Source of the DNA: Clostridium_AW malenominatum
GTDB taxonomy: Bacteria > Bacillota > Clostridia > Clostridiales > Clostridiaceae
Direction of reading: 5' to 3'
Length of the DNA: 64,000 bases
Assembly: GCF_039521365.1 (NCBI RefSeq)
Contig: NZ_BAAACF010000003.1
Location: forward strand, 248,001 to 312,000
Shown: in pieces, positions 52,985 through 62,551 of the stretch
Position numbering within the stretch: the stretch's first letter is position 1
How the letters are laid out: every line of letters begins with the position of its first letter
Translations under genes and position numbers: made by a program
The notes under the pieces: model-generated
The model's input: only the letters and a program-made list of their open reading frames with translations
The model's database searches: none
What the model was told of the DNA's origin: nothing

Positions 52985-53262
52985 AATAAAAAGACTCCGC
53001 CTCTAAATAGAGACGAAGTGCTTCGTTTATTCCACCCTAACAATTAATAAAATGTAAATCCCTTCAAGCACTTAACCAAATGCTCTATTGCTATAACGGG
53101 CAAACCCGATGCAGCCTACTAACTTCGGTGCACTACTCCAAAGGGCACTTCATACATACTTTCCATAGAAATTCTCTCAGCAAACTAAATTTCCTCTCTG
53201 TATATTCCATATATATTACTTTCCTTTTTCAATGTATTTCCGACTATTTTACTACGATTTAT
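52985..53262 (-). ncRNA. T-box riboswitch (cysteine type)
   Basis: The minus-strand leader contains stem-I elements (ATATACAGAGAGG, GCTGAGAGAATTTC, TTTGGAGTAGTGCACC), the T-box TTAGGGTGGAATAAACG (plus-strand ~53024-53040), and a terminator with arms CGTCTCTA/TAGAGGCG and a TTTTTATTT tail (52985-53015). A TGC codon at 53145-53147, after GAAG, is the likely specifier for cysteine. The T-box bases TGGA pair with the UCCA end of tRNA-Cys, whose discriminator is U. Uncharged tRNA-Cys should allow read-through into cysE. Confidence 0.9.
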
Positions 53263-53268
53263 ATAATC

Positions 53269-53296
53269 ATTATATTAAAATTCTCTAATTTGTCAA
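53269..53296 (-). promoter_or_regulatory. Promoter of the T-box/cysE operon
   Basis: Minus-strand TTGACA (53291-53296) and TATAAT (53269-53274), both consensus, separated by 16 bases. Confidence 0.8.
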
Positions 53297-53334
53297 CCCT
53301 TTTATCCGATTAATATCTGGATAACGATCTCTAA

Positions 53335-53365
53335 GAATTAGATGTCGACGAGCTCCATCTAATTC
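53335..53365 (-). terminator. Hairpin after sleB
   Basis: GAATTAGATG pairs perfectly with CATCTAATTC. It lacks a clear T run. It lies just past the sleB stop codon. Confidence 0.5.
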
Positions 53366-53376
53366 AAGAACTCTGT

Positions 53377-54096
53377 TTATCTACAAAATCTATGTTTTCC
53401 AATAACTTTAATTAATGGCCTAGACCATATCCAAGCACTAGTTGCCGTTGATGGATTGAAATAATATACAGCTCCACCTGAAGGGTCCCATCCATTTAAA
53501 GCATCTTGAGCTGCTCTAATACTATTTTGCTCCATAGCAGCATGTATTTGTCCGTCCGCAATGGCAGTAAATGCTCCTGGTTGATATATAATTCCTGCTA
53601 TGGTATTTGGGAACCTTGGATCTCTTAATCTGTTTAGTATTACCGCTCCAACAGCTACCTGACCCTCATAAGGTTCTCCCCTAGCTTCTCCATTTATTAC
53701 TCTGGCTAGCAACTGTAAGTCTTGATTTGAGCTGTTATATTTAGGCTTAGTAGTTTGAGTATTTGCAGTACTACCTCCACTGGTCTTAATCCCCATAGCG
53801 TTCAAGGTTTTATTTCCAGCTACTCCATCTACAGCTAAACCATTTTTAGCCTGAAAGGATTTTACTGCAGTAAATGTTTTGTAGCCATAAATACCGTCAA
53901 TGCCTCCCTTATAATATCCCCAATTCTTGAGTTTTTTTTGTATTTCATATACAGTACCACCTCTAGAACCATAATAATAAGCTACAACTGCCACAGCTTT
54001 ATTATAAGGGGCTAAATATATAAATACGCTAAAGTAGGTCATAAGAGCTATCATCATGTATAGCACTATCTTTTTAAAGGAAAAATATTTCTTCAT
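53377..54096 (-). CDS. sleB: Spore cortex-lytic enzyme SleB
   Basis: A 239-residue germination enzyme: N-terminal hydrophobic signal/anchor (about 8-38), one PG_binding_1 domain (about 46-102, VYEIQKKLKNWGYYKGGIDG), a Ser/Thr linker, and a Hydrolase_2 catalytic domain (about 125-239) with catalytic Glu137 in VINGEARGE. It cleaves spore cortex containing muramic lactam, the product of CwlD action. The usual partner gene ypeB is not adjacent. Confidence 0.93.
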   Translation of the reverse strand: MKKYFSFKKIVLYMMIALMTYFSVFIYLAPYNKAVAVVAYYYGSRGGTVYEIQKKLKNWGYYKGGIDGIYGYKTFTAVKSFQAKNGLAVDGVAGNKTLNAMGIKTSGGSTANTQTTKPKYNSSNQDLQLLARVINGEARGEPYEGQVAVGAVILNRLRDPRFPNTIAGIIYQPGAFTAIADGQIHAAMEQNSIRAAQDALNGWDPSGGAVYYFNPSTATSAWIWSRPLIKVIGKHRFCR

Positions 54097-54166
54097 GTTA
54101 ATGCACTCCTCGGTAATGTTAATTTTTCTTACCTTATTTTTTACCTAAGAGTGCAAAATAATACAT

Positions 54167-55426
54167 CTATTTTTTAAATTTTCTCTTCCAACTTGGCGCT
54201 ATTACTTCTTCAATTATATCGTTCATAACTACTATGCCACATAATTTATTGTCATTATCCACCACTGGTATAGAATACAAGTGGTATTTGAGAGCCATTT
54301 CCACTGCTTCATCAATACTTTGAGAGTCTTTTATCTTAATTAAATCGTCTTTAACTAGGTTCTTGAGTTTATCTTCTGGTGAAGATAGAATTAAATCTCT
54401 TAAGGATATTGCTCCTATAAGCTTTTCTTCTTCATCTGTCATGTAAACATAATACATCACTTCTTCATCTGGTTTCATATCCCTTAGTAATTCAATAGTT
54501 TCACTTACAGATATATTAATATTAAGGGCTATAAAGTCTGTATTCATTAAACTTCCTACTACTTCTTCCTCATACTTCATAAGATGCATTATTTCCTCTG
54601 CATCTTCCTTTTCCATATTTAAAAGTATTTTTTCTACAGTTTCCTCATCTGCTTCATCTAAGATATCTGCAATCTCATCATTTGGTAAGTTGTCTAATAT
54701 TTCTTTTCGTTTAAAATGGCTAATATTCTCTAAGATGTCCACTTGCATCTCTGGTTCTATCTCTTCTAATATGTTTGCAGCTAAATCTTCATCTAAATTT
54801 TCGAATATCATAGTTCTATATCTTGTATCCATTCTTTCAAGAATATCAGCTAAATCTGCTGGATGAAGCTTCGATAGCTTTTGGTAAGAAACTGAAAGCT
54901 TTAGATTGTGATTTATCATTTCTAAAGATTCTACATCCTCCCACATTATTAAAGTATCTTCATATTTCTTATTTATAAACTGGCATAATTTTATTATTAA
55001 GCCTTCTAAGCCCATCCTTCTTCCCACGGCTGATATTCCTGTATCTACGGCAATAACCTTTAGTTCTCCTGCAATTTCTGCTATTCTTAAATCTTTTACC
55101 TTAACTAATTTCTTTCCGTTTATATCTACAATTTGTTTGTTCATTAAGTTTTCACGCAATAAATAGGTATAAGTTCTCGGTATTATTTCTCTTGCTCCTT
55201 TTACCCTTAAATATACCTTACCTTTTTCATCCTCATAGAAGCATATGGTTTTAAACTCATAATTTAAAACCTCTCTACCTCTTTTTATCTTATATCCAAT
55301 AACTCTTGGTAGTCCATCTTCTGTAGTTACATAAACATCCCACAAAACTCCAATGACATCACCAAATTCATCCTCAACCTTTTTAAACAATACGTTGTTT
55401 AGAAAAAAGCTTCCTATAATTCTCAT
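54167..55426 (-). CDS. PRC-barrel / MgtE_N / CBS protein without membrane domain
   Basis: A 419-residue soluble protein. An N-terminal PRC-barrel-like region (about 1-165) is followed by a MgtE intracellular N-domain of helical repeats (about 200-295: LHPADLADILERMDTRYRTM, DILENISHFKRKEILDNLP) and a CBS pair (about 300-415). MgtE_N and CBS form the Mg2+ sensor of MgtE channels, but no transmembrane channel follows here. It may sense Mg2+ or nucleotides for another protein. A hairpin-containing leader precedes it. Confidence 0.8.
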   Translation of the reverse strand: MRIIGSFFLNNVLFKKVEDEFGDVIGVLWDVYVTTEDGLPRVIGYKIKRGREVLNYEFKTICFYEDEKGKVYLRVKGAREIIPRTYTYLLRENLMNKQIVDINGKKLVKVKDLRIAEIAGELKVIAVDTGISAVGRRMGLEGLIIKLCQFINKKYEDTLIMWEDVESLEMINHNLKLSVSYQKLSKLHPADLADILERMDTRYRTMIFENLDEDLAANILEEIEPEMQVDILENISHFKRKEILDNLPNDEIADILDEADEETVEKILLNMEKEDAEEIMHLMKYEEEVVGSLMNTDFIALNINISVSETIELLRDMKPDEEVMYYVYMTDEEEKLIGAISLRDLILSSPEDKLKNLVKDDLIKIKDSQSIDEAVEMALKYHLYSIPVVDNDNKLCGIVVMNDIIEEVIAPSWKRKFKK

Positions 55427-55443
55427 AAGGTCCCCCCTTTTTC

Positions 55444-55481
55444 AGCAGGGGAGCTTGCTTAAATAGTAAAGTTCCCCTGCT
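55444..55481 (-). promoter_or_regulatory. Hairpin in the leader of the MgtE_N/CBS gene
   Basis: AGCAGGGGA pairs with TCCCCTGCT directly before the ribosome site. There is no T run after it on the minus strand, so it may act on translation or RNA stability. Confidence 0.45.
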
Positions 55482-55488
55482 ATATATA

Positions 55489-55547
55489 TTATTTTGTTAA
55501 TGCTATTTTGACCACTACAAGGGCCACTTTCCATTTAATCTCACCAC
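55489..55547 (-). other. Possible split leader-peptide ORF
   Basis: From GTG at 55547 the frame reads MVRLNGKWPL then TAG. Re-reading one base in the -1 direction gives VVVKIALTK and TAA at 55489. This could be a damaged or frameshifting leader peptide upstream of the MgtE_N/CBS gene. The rest of the gap to 55756 holds no gene I can support. Confidence 0.3.
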
Positions 55548-55756
55548 CTAAATTTTTAATTGCTTATCTTATTATTATATTACTCTCAGAGCAAAAATCA
55601 ACTATAAAGATTTAAATTTTATTAAATTTCTCCATTATTCAACTTTACAATAGTATTAGTTCAGAATACTCCATATATTTCATTGTATTGACTTATTGCT
55701 CCCAATGATGAAAAATTACTTAGTACTTTTTCAGAGAATAGATGTTAAATAACAAA

Positions 55757-55803
55757 GAACAAATACGACTAAAATTCTATAAAAATTTTATCCATATTTG
55801 TTC
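55757..55803 (-). terminator. Terminator after CWB2 gene
   Basis: GAACAAATA pairs with TATTTGTTC with further inner pairing, followed by TTTGTTATTT on the minus strand. Confidence 0.65.
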
Positions 55804-55821
55804 TCTATTCTTTCTTATTTG

Positions 55822-57633
55822 CTATTTGATTAGTTGTCTCACTGTGCCATCAATTCTTACTCTAACAAATTGAAGTTCTCCATTTATATAATAAATCCAA
55901 CCACCAGCAATATTTATTAAAGTTGAAGATTCGTTAACTAACTTAATATCTTCACTTCCATCTAGGTTCATTTTATATAACTTCCCAGCGTCATTTCCAT
56001 TAGAGTAATAAATATTACTTCCTTGAATATTGAACCCATACATTGGGTTATTACTTAAAACTTTACTATCATTTCCGTCTAATCCTATTTTATTTAAAAT
56101 TCCTTCATCATTTAAATAATAAATTGAATCTCCTTCTAATATCATAAAAGAAACTGCACCTTCAGATATCTTAGTAGCATTTCCTTTATTATTTACATTA
56201 AGCTTATATATTCCTCCATTTAAATCGTCACTATAATAAGCCCAATCACCTTTTATGGCTACATTTAAAGAATTAACATCTCCTATAAATTCATTATTAT
56301 TGCCTTCTAAGTCTGCTCTATTCAACTTTTCTCCTTGTTCGGAAGTTGTTAAATAGTAAATATAATTTCCCTCTATCTCAATATAATCTCCCTTTAATCC
56401 ATTAACTGATTGTCTATCCTTACCGTCAATACTTACCTTATATATATTTCCTTCCATATCAGTGTAATATATCCACTGTCCTACTACATTTAAAAAATAT
56501 GAATCCTCGGAGTTTATTTGAGTAATTTTACTTCCATCACTACTAGATTTAAAAATATATCCATTTATATTATCTTTATGATATATCCATTCTCCTGATT
56601 TAAGGGCTACCCCTAAGTTTTGAGCATTTCCTTTACTATTTCCAGCTACATTCGAAAAATTTAAATCCTGTAAAATCCCCTCAGAAGTTATAGCTTTTCC
56701 ACCAATGATGTTAATATTTACTATAGACTCCATCTTAGAGTTTATAAATTTTTCTCCTTCAAAAGACATTACTTTGTTTGATAATACTATTGGTGCAGAA
56801 TTTTTAGCTGCTAAAGCTGACCCCGATAAAGCGTCTGGGAAATCCTGTCCACTTGCAATATAAATATTTTCAAAATTAATATCTTTATCAAACTTAGCTA
56901 GAATAGCTGCATTGGTTTCATATCTTGAAGGCCCATATAATCTTTCTTTATTTGAAAATCCCTTTTCAATATTTTCACTAACTAAGGTAGGCCCTCCTAT
57001 TATATATGCCTTGACCTTTGAAGAATCTCCTGATAACTTTTCATTTAGAAAGCTTGAAACAGATTTATCCAAGGTATCTTTTGAAGTTAAAAGTATTGGC
57101 ATGCCTTTTTTAGCTGCAATAGGTGCCATAGATAAAGCATCGGCAAAACCCATACCATTTGCTATTACAACTTCTTCAAAATCCCCCAAATTTTTAGCTA
57201 CTGCTACAGCTGTTTCATATCTATTATTTCCCCAATATCTTTCGACTTTTATGTCCATATTAGTTATACTGTTTTCAATATTTTTCGAAACGGCACCAGT
57301 ACCCCCAACAATAAAAGCTTCTTTAATTTCTAATCTAGCGAGCTCGTCCCTTATTTCTGTAGTTAACTCTTTACCATTAACTAAAATAATTGGGGCATTA
57401 TATTTTGCAGCAAGTGGTGATGCAGATAGAGCATCTGGAAAGTCCATACCATTTGCTATTATTGCATAATCAGATTTTTGCCATCCTTCTTTTGATATAG
57501 CAATTGATGTTTTAAATCTATCTTTTCCTTCTATACGATTAGTAACTTTTGCATAAACATTATTTTGCATAGTTATTAGTGTTCCAACCGTAATGGATAC
57601 TGCTAGTAAATAACTTTTTAACTTATAATTCAT
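55822..57633 (-). CDS. Cell wall-binding (CWB2) protein with DUF5050 domain
   Basis: A 603-residue secreted protein: signal peptide (about 1-28), three CWB2 repeats (about 33-330; each has a motif such as RYETAVAVAK, GMDFPDALSASPLAAK or AYIIGG) that bind anionic cell-wall polymer, and a C-terminal region (about 345-603) of repeated YY/IYY-containing strands typical of DUF5050, probably a beta-propeller. It is a surface protein whose cargo domain may bind sugars or proteins. GGAGGAAAACTA precedes the ATG. It stands alone. Confidence 0.9.
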   Translation of the reverse strand: MNYKLKSYLLAVSITVGTLITMQNNVYAKVTNRIEGKDRFKTSIAISKEGWQKSDYAIIANGMDFPDALSASPLAAKYNAPIILVNGKELTTEIRDELARLEIKEAFIVGGTGAVSKNIENSITNMDIKVERYWGNNRYETAVAVAKNLGDFEEVVIANGMGFADALSMAPIAAKKGMPILLTSKDTLDKSVSSFLNEKLSGDSSKVKAYIIGGPTLVSENIEKGFSNKERLYGPSRYETNAAILAKFDKDINFENIYIASGQDFPDALSGSALAAKNSAPIVLSNKVMSFEGEKFINSKMESIVNINIIGGKAITSEGILQDLNFSNVAGNSKGNAQNLGVALKSGEWIYHKDNINGYIFKSSSDGSKITQINSEDSYFLNVVGQWIYYTDMEGNIYKVSIDGKDRQSVNGLKGDYIEIEGNYIYYLTTSEQGEKLNRADLEGNNNEFIGDVNSLNVAIKGDWAYYSDDLNGGIYKLNVNNKGNATKISEGAVSFMILEGDSIYYLNDEGILNKIGLDGNDSKVLSNNPMYGFNIQGSNIYYSNGNDAGKLYKMNLDGSEDIKLVNESSTLINIAGGWIYYINGELQFVRVRIDGTVRQLIK

Positions 57634-57812
57634 TAGTTTTCCTCCTAAAAATAAATATATATTAAATTATATAGATTTTAAAATAATAATCCATATTTTT
57701 TACCATAAACTGTATAGTTAATTTTTACCCTATATATAATACGATTTCATATTTTACTTAGTTTGTGTTAATATTATTAAATAAAAAGATTTTTAGTATG
57801 GAGAAGAAATAT

Positions 57813-59624
57813 ATGAAATTAGAAAATAAATTTTTACCTATAAATAAAAAAGATTTAAAAGAAAGAGGCATTGAACAACTAGACTTTATTATAATTACTG
57901 GAGATGCTTATGTAGATCATCCCTCTTTTGGAACTGCAATAATAGGAAGAGTGTTAGAAAATTTAGGTTTTACTGTAGGAATTATAGCGCAACCAGATTG
58001 GAAGGATATTAATAGCTTCAAGATTTTAGGAAAACCTAAATACGCCTTTTTAGTAAATTCAGGTAACATCGATTCAATGGTAAATCATTATAGTTCCTCA
58101 AAACGAAAAAGACGTGAGGATTTGTATTCTCCAGGAGGAAGATTTGGTCATAGGCCTGATAGAGCTGTTATTGTTTATTCTAATAAAGTAAAAGAAGCCT
58201 ATAAAGATATTCCTATAGTAATTGGTGGAATTGAGAGTAGCTTAAGAAGGTTTGCCCACTACGATTATTGGGATGACAAAATAAGAAGAAGTATACTTCT
58301 TGATGCGAAGGCAGACTTACTTCTATACGGTATGGGTGAGAAAACTATAACCCAATTAGGAGAACTTCTTAGATATGGTATGAGTTTTGAAAAAATAAAG
58401 GATTTAAGAGGAGCTGTGTATTATAGAAAATCTATTGAAGATTTAAAAAACTTTGGAGAAGTACCTTCTTATGAGGACTGCTGTAACAGCAAAGAAGCTT
58501 ATGGAGAGAGCTTTAAACTTCAATACTACGAGCAAGATCCTATTAGAGGTAAAACAGTAGTACAAAAACATGGTGATGGATATATAGTTCAAAATCCTCC
58601 TCAGCTTCCTTTAACTCAAGAGGAAATGGATAGAGTTTATGATTTACCTTTTACTAGAACCTATCATCCTATATACGAGAAGGATGGCGGCATTCCTGCT
58701 ATATCCGAAGTGAAATTTTCAATTACTAGCCACAGAGGATGCTTTGGTTCTTGCTCCTTTTGCGCTTTAACCTTCCATCAAGGAAGAATAATGCAAAATA
58801 GAAGTGAAGATTCTATAGTAAATGAGGCAAAGCTGTTAACTACTTTAAAAGATTTTAAAGGATATATACATGATGTAGGAGGACCTACTGCAAATTTTAG
58901 AAATAAAGCTTGCAAAATACAGGAAGAAAAAGGCGCCTGTAGGGATAAACAATGCCTATTCCCAAAACCTTGTAAAAACTTAATAGTTGATCATAGTGAA
59001 TATTTATCTATACTTAGAAAAATTCGAAAGCTTCCTGGAATTAAAAAAGTATTTATACGTTCTGGTATAAGATTTGACTATTTGATGCTGGATAAAAATG
59101 ATGCATTTTTTAAAGAATTATGTGAACATCATATAAGTGGTCAGTTAAAGGTAGCTCCTGAGCACATTAATGATAAGGTATTAAATTTAATGGGCAAACC
59201 AGACAATAAGGTTTATGAAAGATTTTCTCAAAAATATACCCTTATTAATAATAAGCTTAAGAAAAAACAATATTTAGTACCATACTTAATGTCCAGTCAT
59301 GCTGGCTCTAACTTAAAATCCGCTATAGATTTAGCTATGTATATAAAGAAGATGGGCTATACCCCTGAGCAGGTACAAGACTTTTATCCTACCCCTGGAA
59401 GTCTTTCTACAGTAATGTATTATACAGGAGTTAACCCTTTGACTAAGGAGAAGGTTTATATACCTAAAGTACAAAAGGAAAAGGATATGCAAAGAGCTCT
59501 TATGCAATTTTCTCTTCCTCAAAACTATAATCTTGTAAAAGAAGCTCTAGAAAAAGCAGGAAGAGAAGATTTAATTGGTAGCGGTAAAGAATGTTTAATT
59601 CCTAGAAAGAAAAAAAATCACTAA
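57813..59624 (+). CDS. YgiQ family radical SAM protein
   Basis: A 603-residue protein: N-terminal B12-binding-like UPF0313 domain (GDAYVDHPSFGTAIIGRVLE, VIGGIESSLRRFAHYDYWDD) and a radical SAM core with CFGSCSFC (CX3CX2C) in SITSHRGCFGSCSFCAL, then a DUF3362 tail. The function of the family is unknown. The ATG at 57813 follows GGAGAAG; an ATG 16 codons upstream lacks a site. Confidence 0.9.
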   Translation: MKLENKFLPINKKDLKERGIEQLDFIIITGDAYVDHPSFGTAIIGRVLENLGFTVGIIAQPDWKDINSFKILGKPKYAFLVNSGNIDSMVNHYSSSKRKRREDLYSPGGRFGHRPDRAVIVYSNKVKEAYKDIPIVIGGIESSLRRFAHYDYWDDKIRRSILLDAKADLLLYGMGEKTITQLGELLRYGMSFEKIKDLRGAVYYRKSIEDLKNFGEVPSYEDCCNSKEAYGESFKLQYYEQDPIRGKTVVQKHGDGYIVQNPPQLPLTQEEMDRVYDLPFTRTYHPIYEKDGGIPAISEVKFSITSHRGCFGSCSFCALTFHQGRIMQNRSEDSIVNEAKLLTTLKDFKGYIHDVGGPTANFRNKACKIQEEKGACRDKQCLFPKPCKNLIVDHSEYLSILRKIRKLPGIKKVFIRSGIRFDYLMLDKNDAFFKELCEHHISGQLKVAPEHINDKVLNLMGKPDNKVYERFSQKYTLINNKLKKKQYLVPYLMSSHAGSNLKSAIDLAMYIKKMGYTPEQVQDFYPTPGSLSTVMYYTGVNPLTKEKVYIPKVQKEKDMQRALMQFSLPQNYNLVKEALEKAGREDLIGSGKECLIPRKKKNH

Positions 59625-59641
59625 GGATTTCTTAGTGATTT
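59615..59641 (+). terminator. Hairpin at the end of the ygiQ-type gene
   Basis: AAATCACTAAG pairs with CTTAGTGATTT and includes the stop codon. Confidence 0.6.
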
Positions 59642-59728
59642 CATACTGTAGACAAAAAGGTATTGTTCAATATACTAGCTTTACCTATTTGTATGCGTAT
59701 ATCCTTATATGCCTTTTAAGCATTATTT

Positions 59729-59774
59729 GAAGGCCATCTTTAAAGCTATCGCATTAAAGATGGCCTTCTTTCTT
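59729..59774. terminator. Strong hairpin between convergent genes
   Basis: GAAGGCCATCTTTAA pairs perfectly with TTAAAGATGGCCTTC, then TTTCTTTTCT on the plus strand. It lies between YgiQ and the MFS gene that converge here. Confidence 0.85.
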
Positions 59775-59830
59775 TTCTCAAAATCTATCGAGGATAACGA
59801 TTATAGCAGATTTTGGACAATTAATACCGT

Positions 59831-61105
59831 CTATTGCTGATCAAACAAGCCCGTCTGTAACACTTTACTTTCGGTTTTGTGTTTTTTAGTATACCTTAAA
59901 ACAACAAATGACAATATAGCGGCTAAAATACCTGTTATAGCTAAGAATATAAAAATCATATTGTACCCTGCACTTTGATACTTATCCATCCAGTTTCCAA
60001 ACATCATGGAATATATTGCGTCCGGCATATATCCAACTATGGAAATAATACCAATTGCTGTACCAGTCATAGCCTTCGGAATTCCTACTTCTGCCACGAT
60101 AGAAGAAATAACTCCGTATGTCATCATTGCCACGGCCCCAGGAATCAATGTATAAATACTAACCAATGTTGGATTAATATCTGGTGGTAAAATCAGCACC
60201 ATCCCAAATAAACCGGCTAGAATAAGGAATGCTATACAAAGCCATTTACTCGTAGATTTAAAGCATTTATCTGCAATTAATCCTCCAACTGGAGCTAATA
60301 ATAAAAGAAGATATGTTCTTACTGCTGAAAGAAATCCAGAGTCAATAATAGAAATTCCAAATACTTCCGTTAAATATGGATTAAAATAAGATGTACTCAT
60401 ATAATAGCCATATCCACAAAACATGATTATAGATATAACCCATACTATTGGAGTTTTTAATAATTTGGTTAAATCACTAACACGAAACTTGGGTTCATTG
60501 TCATCCACTGATTTATTACAATCTTCCTCCTTTAGTAAAATCATTAGTATAACTGCCACTATAATAGGTACTAATCCACCAAAAATGCATGCACGAAAAT
60601 ATCCTGTTCTCATATCTCCACCTGTCTGATAAACTAATACTGCAATTGCATTTACAACTGCCGCTGCAATTCCATTACAAGCATAATAAAGACCATATAA
60701 GAACCCCTGTTCTTTTTCCGTTCCAATAATTCTTACCGTTTTTAACAATGCAGACCATACAACAAAGCCCGTACTAAATGCAAGACACATCCAAATAAGT
60801 ATTGATATCGTAAAATTCTTCATAGTAAATGCATATAAAAACACCAATGCAGAAGTTCCCAGCGATGAATATACAAGCGATTTTCTAGGAGAAACCTTAT
60901 CTGCCAAAATTCCTCCTGGAATATATAAAATCATGTTGCCAATTGTATATATAGTCATTAAAAATCCTGACTGAGTGTTATTAATATTCATACAGGCTAT
61001 ATGTGCATCGTAAAAAACATATTTTATATATGGTAAGAAATAAATAGATCCCCCTGCTAAACCAAGTGCTATTATAATAATATATTTTTTGAATTTTGTA
61101 TTCAT
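59831..61105 (-). CDS. MFS transporter (YihN-like)
   Basis: A 424-residue major facilitator with about 12 membrane helices and the loop PGGILADKVSPRKSLVYSS. The overall sequence resembles the YihN/organophosphate-like MFS group. It is the third gene of an operon with an NCS1 permease and PepD, 21 bases after pepD, so its substrate may be related to nucleobases or peptides, but this is inference. Confidence 0.85.
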   Translation of the reverse strand: MNTKFKKYIIIIALGLAGGSIYFLPYIKYVFYDAHIACMNINNTQSGFLMTIYTIGNMILYIPGGILADKVSPRKSLVYSSLGTSALVFLYAFTMKNFTISILIWMCLAFSTGFVVWSALLKTVRIIGTEKEQGFLYGLYYACNGIAAAVVNAIAVLVYQTGGDMRTGYFRACIFGGLVPIIVAVILMILLKEEDCNKSVDDNEPKFRVSDLTKLLKTPIVWVISIIMFCGYGYYMSTSYFNPYLTEVFGISIIDSGFLSAVRTYLLLLLAPVGGLIADKCFKSTSKWLCIAFLILAGLFGMVLILPPDINPTLVSIYTLIPGAVAMMTYGVISSIVAEVGIPKAMTGTAIGIISIVGYMPDAIYSMMFGNWMDKYQSAGYNMIFIFLAITGILAAILSFVVLRYTKKHKTESKVLQTGLFDQQ

Positions 61106-61126
61106 AATAGTCTCCTTTCCTACCTC

Positions 61127-62551
61127 TTATATTTGATTACTTTTTTCATTAATATTCTGCAAAACTTTATCTATCAAAGCATACACTTTATTTACAGATT
61201 CTATATCTAGTGTTTCAAATATAGTATGTGCATTTAAAATAGTAGGGCCTATTGATATAGCATCCTTTACCGAAGGACAATTTCTCATGATAATGCCACA
61301 TTCCACCCCGGCATGAACATTCTCACATTCAGCTTCTTCACCATATAGTTCGTAATAGGTATCTAAAAATATTTTTATAAGCTCTGAATCTTTTTTATAC
61401 ATCCAAGCAGGATATTCATCCTTGTGTTCTGAATCTCCACCAAAGTGCTCAATTAACCTCGTAATCTTTTTTACTTCATCCCTATACCATGATTCATAAG
61501 AAGAACGCAAAGTGAGTTCTATTGTAATATACTTTTCGATTTCTCTAACAATAGCTAAATTTACTGAAGAACATACAAAATCTTCAGTTCTACTATAGAC
61601 ACCATGGGGAAGATTTTCTAAAAGCAAAAGTAATCTTTCTTTGAACTGATCCTCATATACAACGCAACTGTATTCTGTCTGCTTTATTGATATTGATAGA
61701 TTTTTTTCCTCATTACACCATTCACTTTGACAATTTTTCATAAAATCTATTATTTGTTTTTCTAATATTTCTATAGCATCCGTATTAACAACTGCAGTTG
61801 CCCATTCTGGAATAGCATTAGAGCGACTACCCCCTTCAAGAGATTTCAGTTCAAATGAATCCTTAGATAAAGTTCTTAGAAAGCGTACCAATATTTTAAT
61901 TGCATTTTCATGTTTTCTGTTAATCTCTAAACCCGAATGTCCTCCAATGCAACCTGTTACCATTATTTTAACTGTTTTATCCTTTATAGAATCCTTAATC
62001 TGCACTGGCAACTTGCAGAATGAAGAAATTCCACCAGCTGCTCCTATTGTAAAAACTCCTTCTTTCTCACTATCTAGATTAATCATATATTCACCAGTTA
62101 CATTTTCTTTCCTAATAGCAAGGGCTCCACCCATGGTTTCCTCTTCATTTGCAGTGAATATTGCCTCTAAAGCAGGATATTCTTTTTTATTATTTTCTAG
62201 AAGGGTCAGCATCAAAGCAACGCCAATCCCATCATCTGCTCCAAGAGTTGTTCCATTGGTGCACATTCTTCCATTCTTCACATGAATATTGCATGGTATT
62301 TTTTCTAAAGTTTCCTCTAGATTTTCTGATTGCCATACCATATCTGTATGTGCCTGTAAAACAACAACAGGGCTATCTATTCTATTTCCTGCTTTTTTTA
62401 TGATTACATTATTCTCTTTGTCCCTAATAACTTCAAGGCCCATTCTTTCCCCTTGTTCCACTAGATAATCAGCTATTTTCTTTTCTTCAAAAGACACTCT
62501 TGATATTTTAGATATTTCATTAAAATAATAAAATACTCTTTCTACACTCAT
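61127..62551 (-). CDS. pepD: Aminoacyl-histidine dipeptidase (PepD, M20)
   Basis: A 474-residue metallopeptidase: zinc ligands in QAHTDMVW, TLGADDGIGVALML, the general base in ANEEETMGG, the Asp in INLDSEKEG, and a late His/Gly motif in HAGVECGII. It has the lid domain in the middle. It cleaves Xaa-His and other dipeptides in the cytoplasm. Its stop overlaps the upstream permease gene by 4 bases (ATGA). Confidence 0.93.
   Translation of the reverse strand: MSVERVFYYFNEISKISRVSFEEKKIADYLVEQGERMGLEVIRDKENNVIIKKAGNRIDSPVVVLQAHTDMVWQSENLEETLEKIPCNIHVKNGRMCTNGTTLGADDGIGVALMLTLLENNKKEYPALEAIFTANEEETMGGALAIRKENVTGEYMINLDSEKEGVFTIGAAGGISSFCKLPVQIKDSIKDKTVKIMVTGCIGGHSGLEINRKHENAIKILVRFLRTLSKDSFELKSLEGGSRSNAIPEWATAVVNTDAIEILEKQIIDFMKNCQSEWCNEEKNLSISIKQTEYSCVVYEDQFKERLLLLLENLPHGVYSRTEDFVCSSVNLAIVREIEKYITIELTLRSSYESWYRDEVKKITRLIEHFGGDSEHKDEYPAWMYKKDSELIKIFLDTYYELYGEEAECENVHAGVECGIIMRNCPSVKDAISIGPTILNAHTIFETLDIESVNKVYALIDKVLQNINEKSNQI

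Noticed and set aside
53080..53313. 77-residue plus-strand ORF
   Set aside because: It overlaps the T-box leader, whose conserved elements are on the minus strand.
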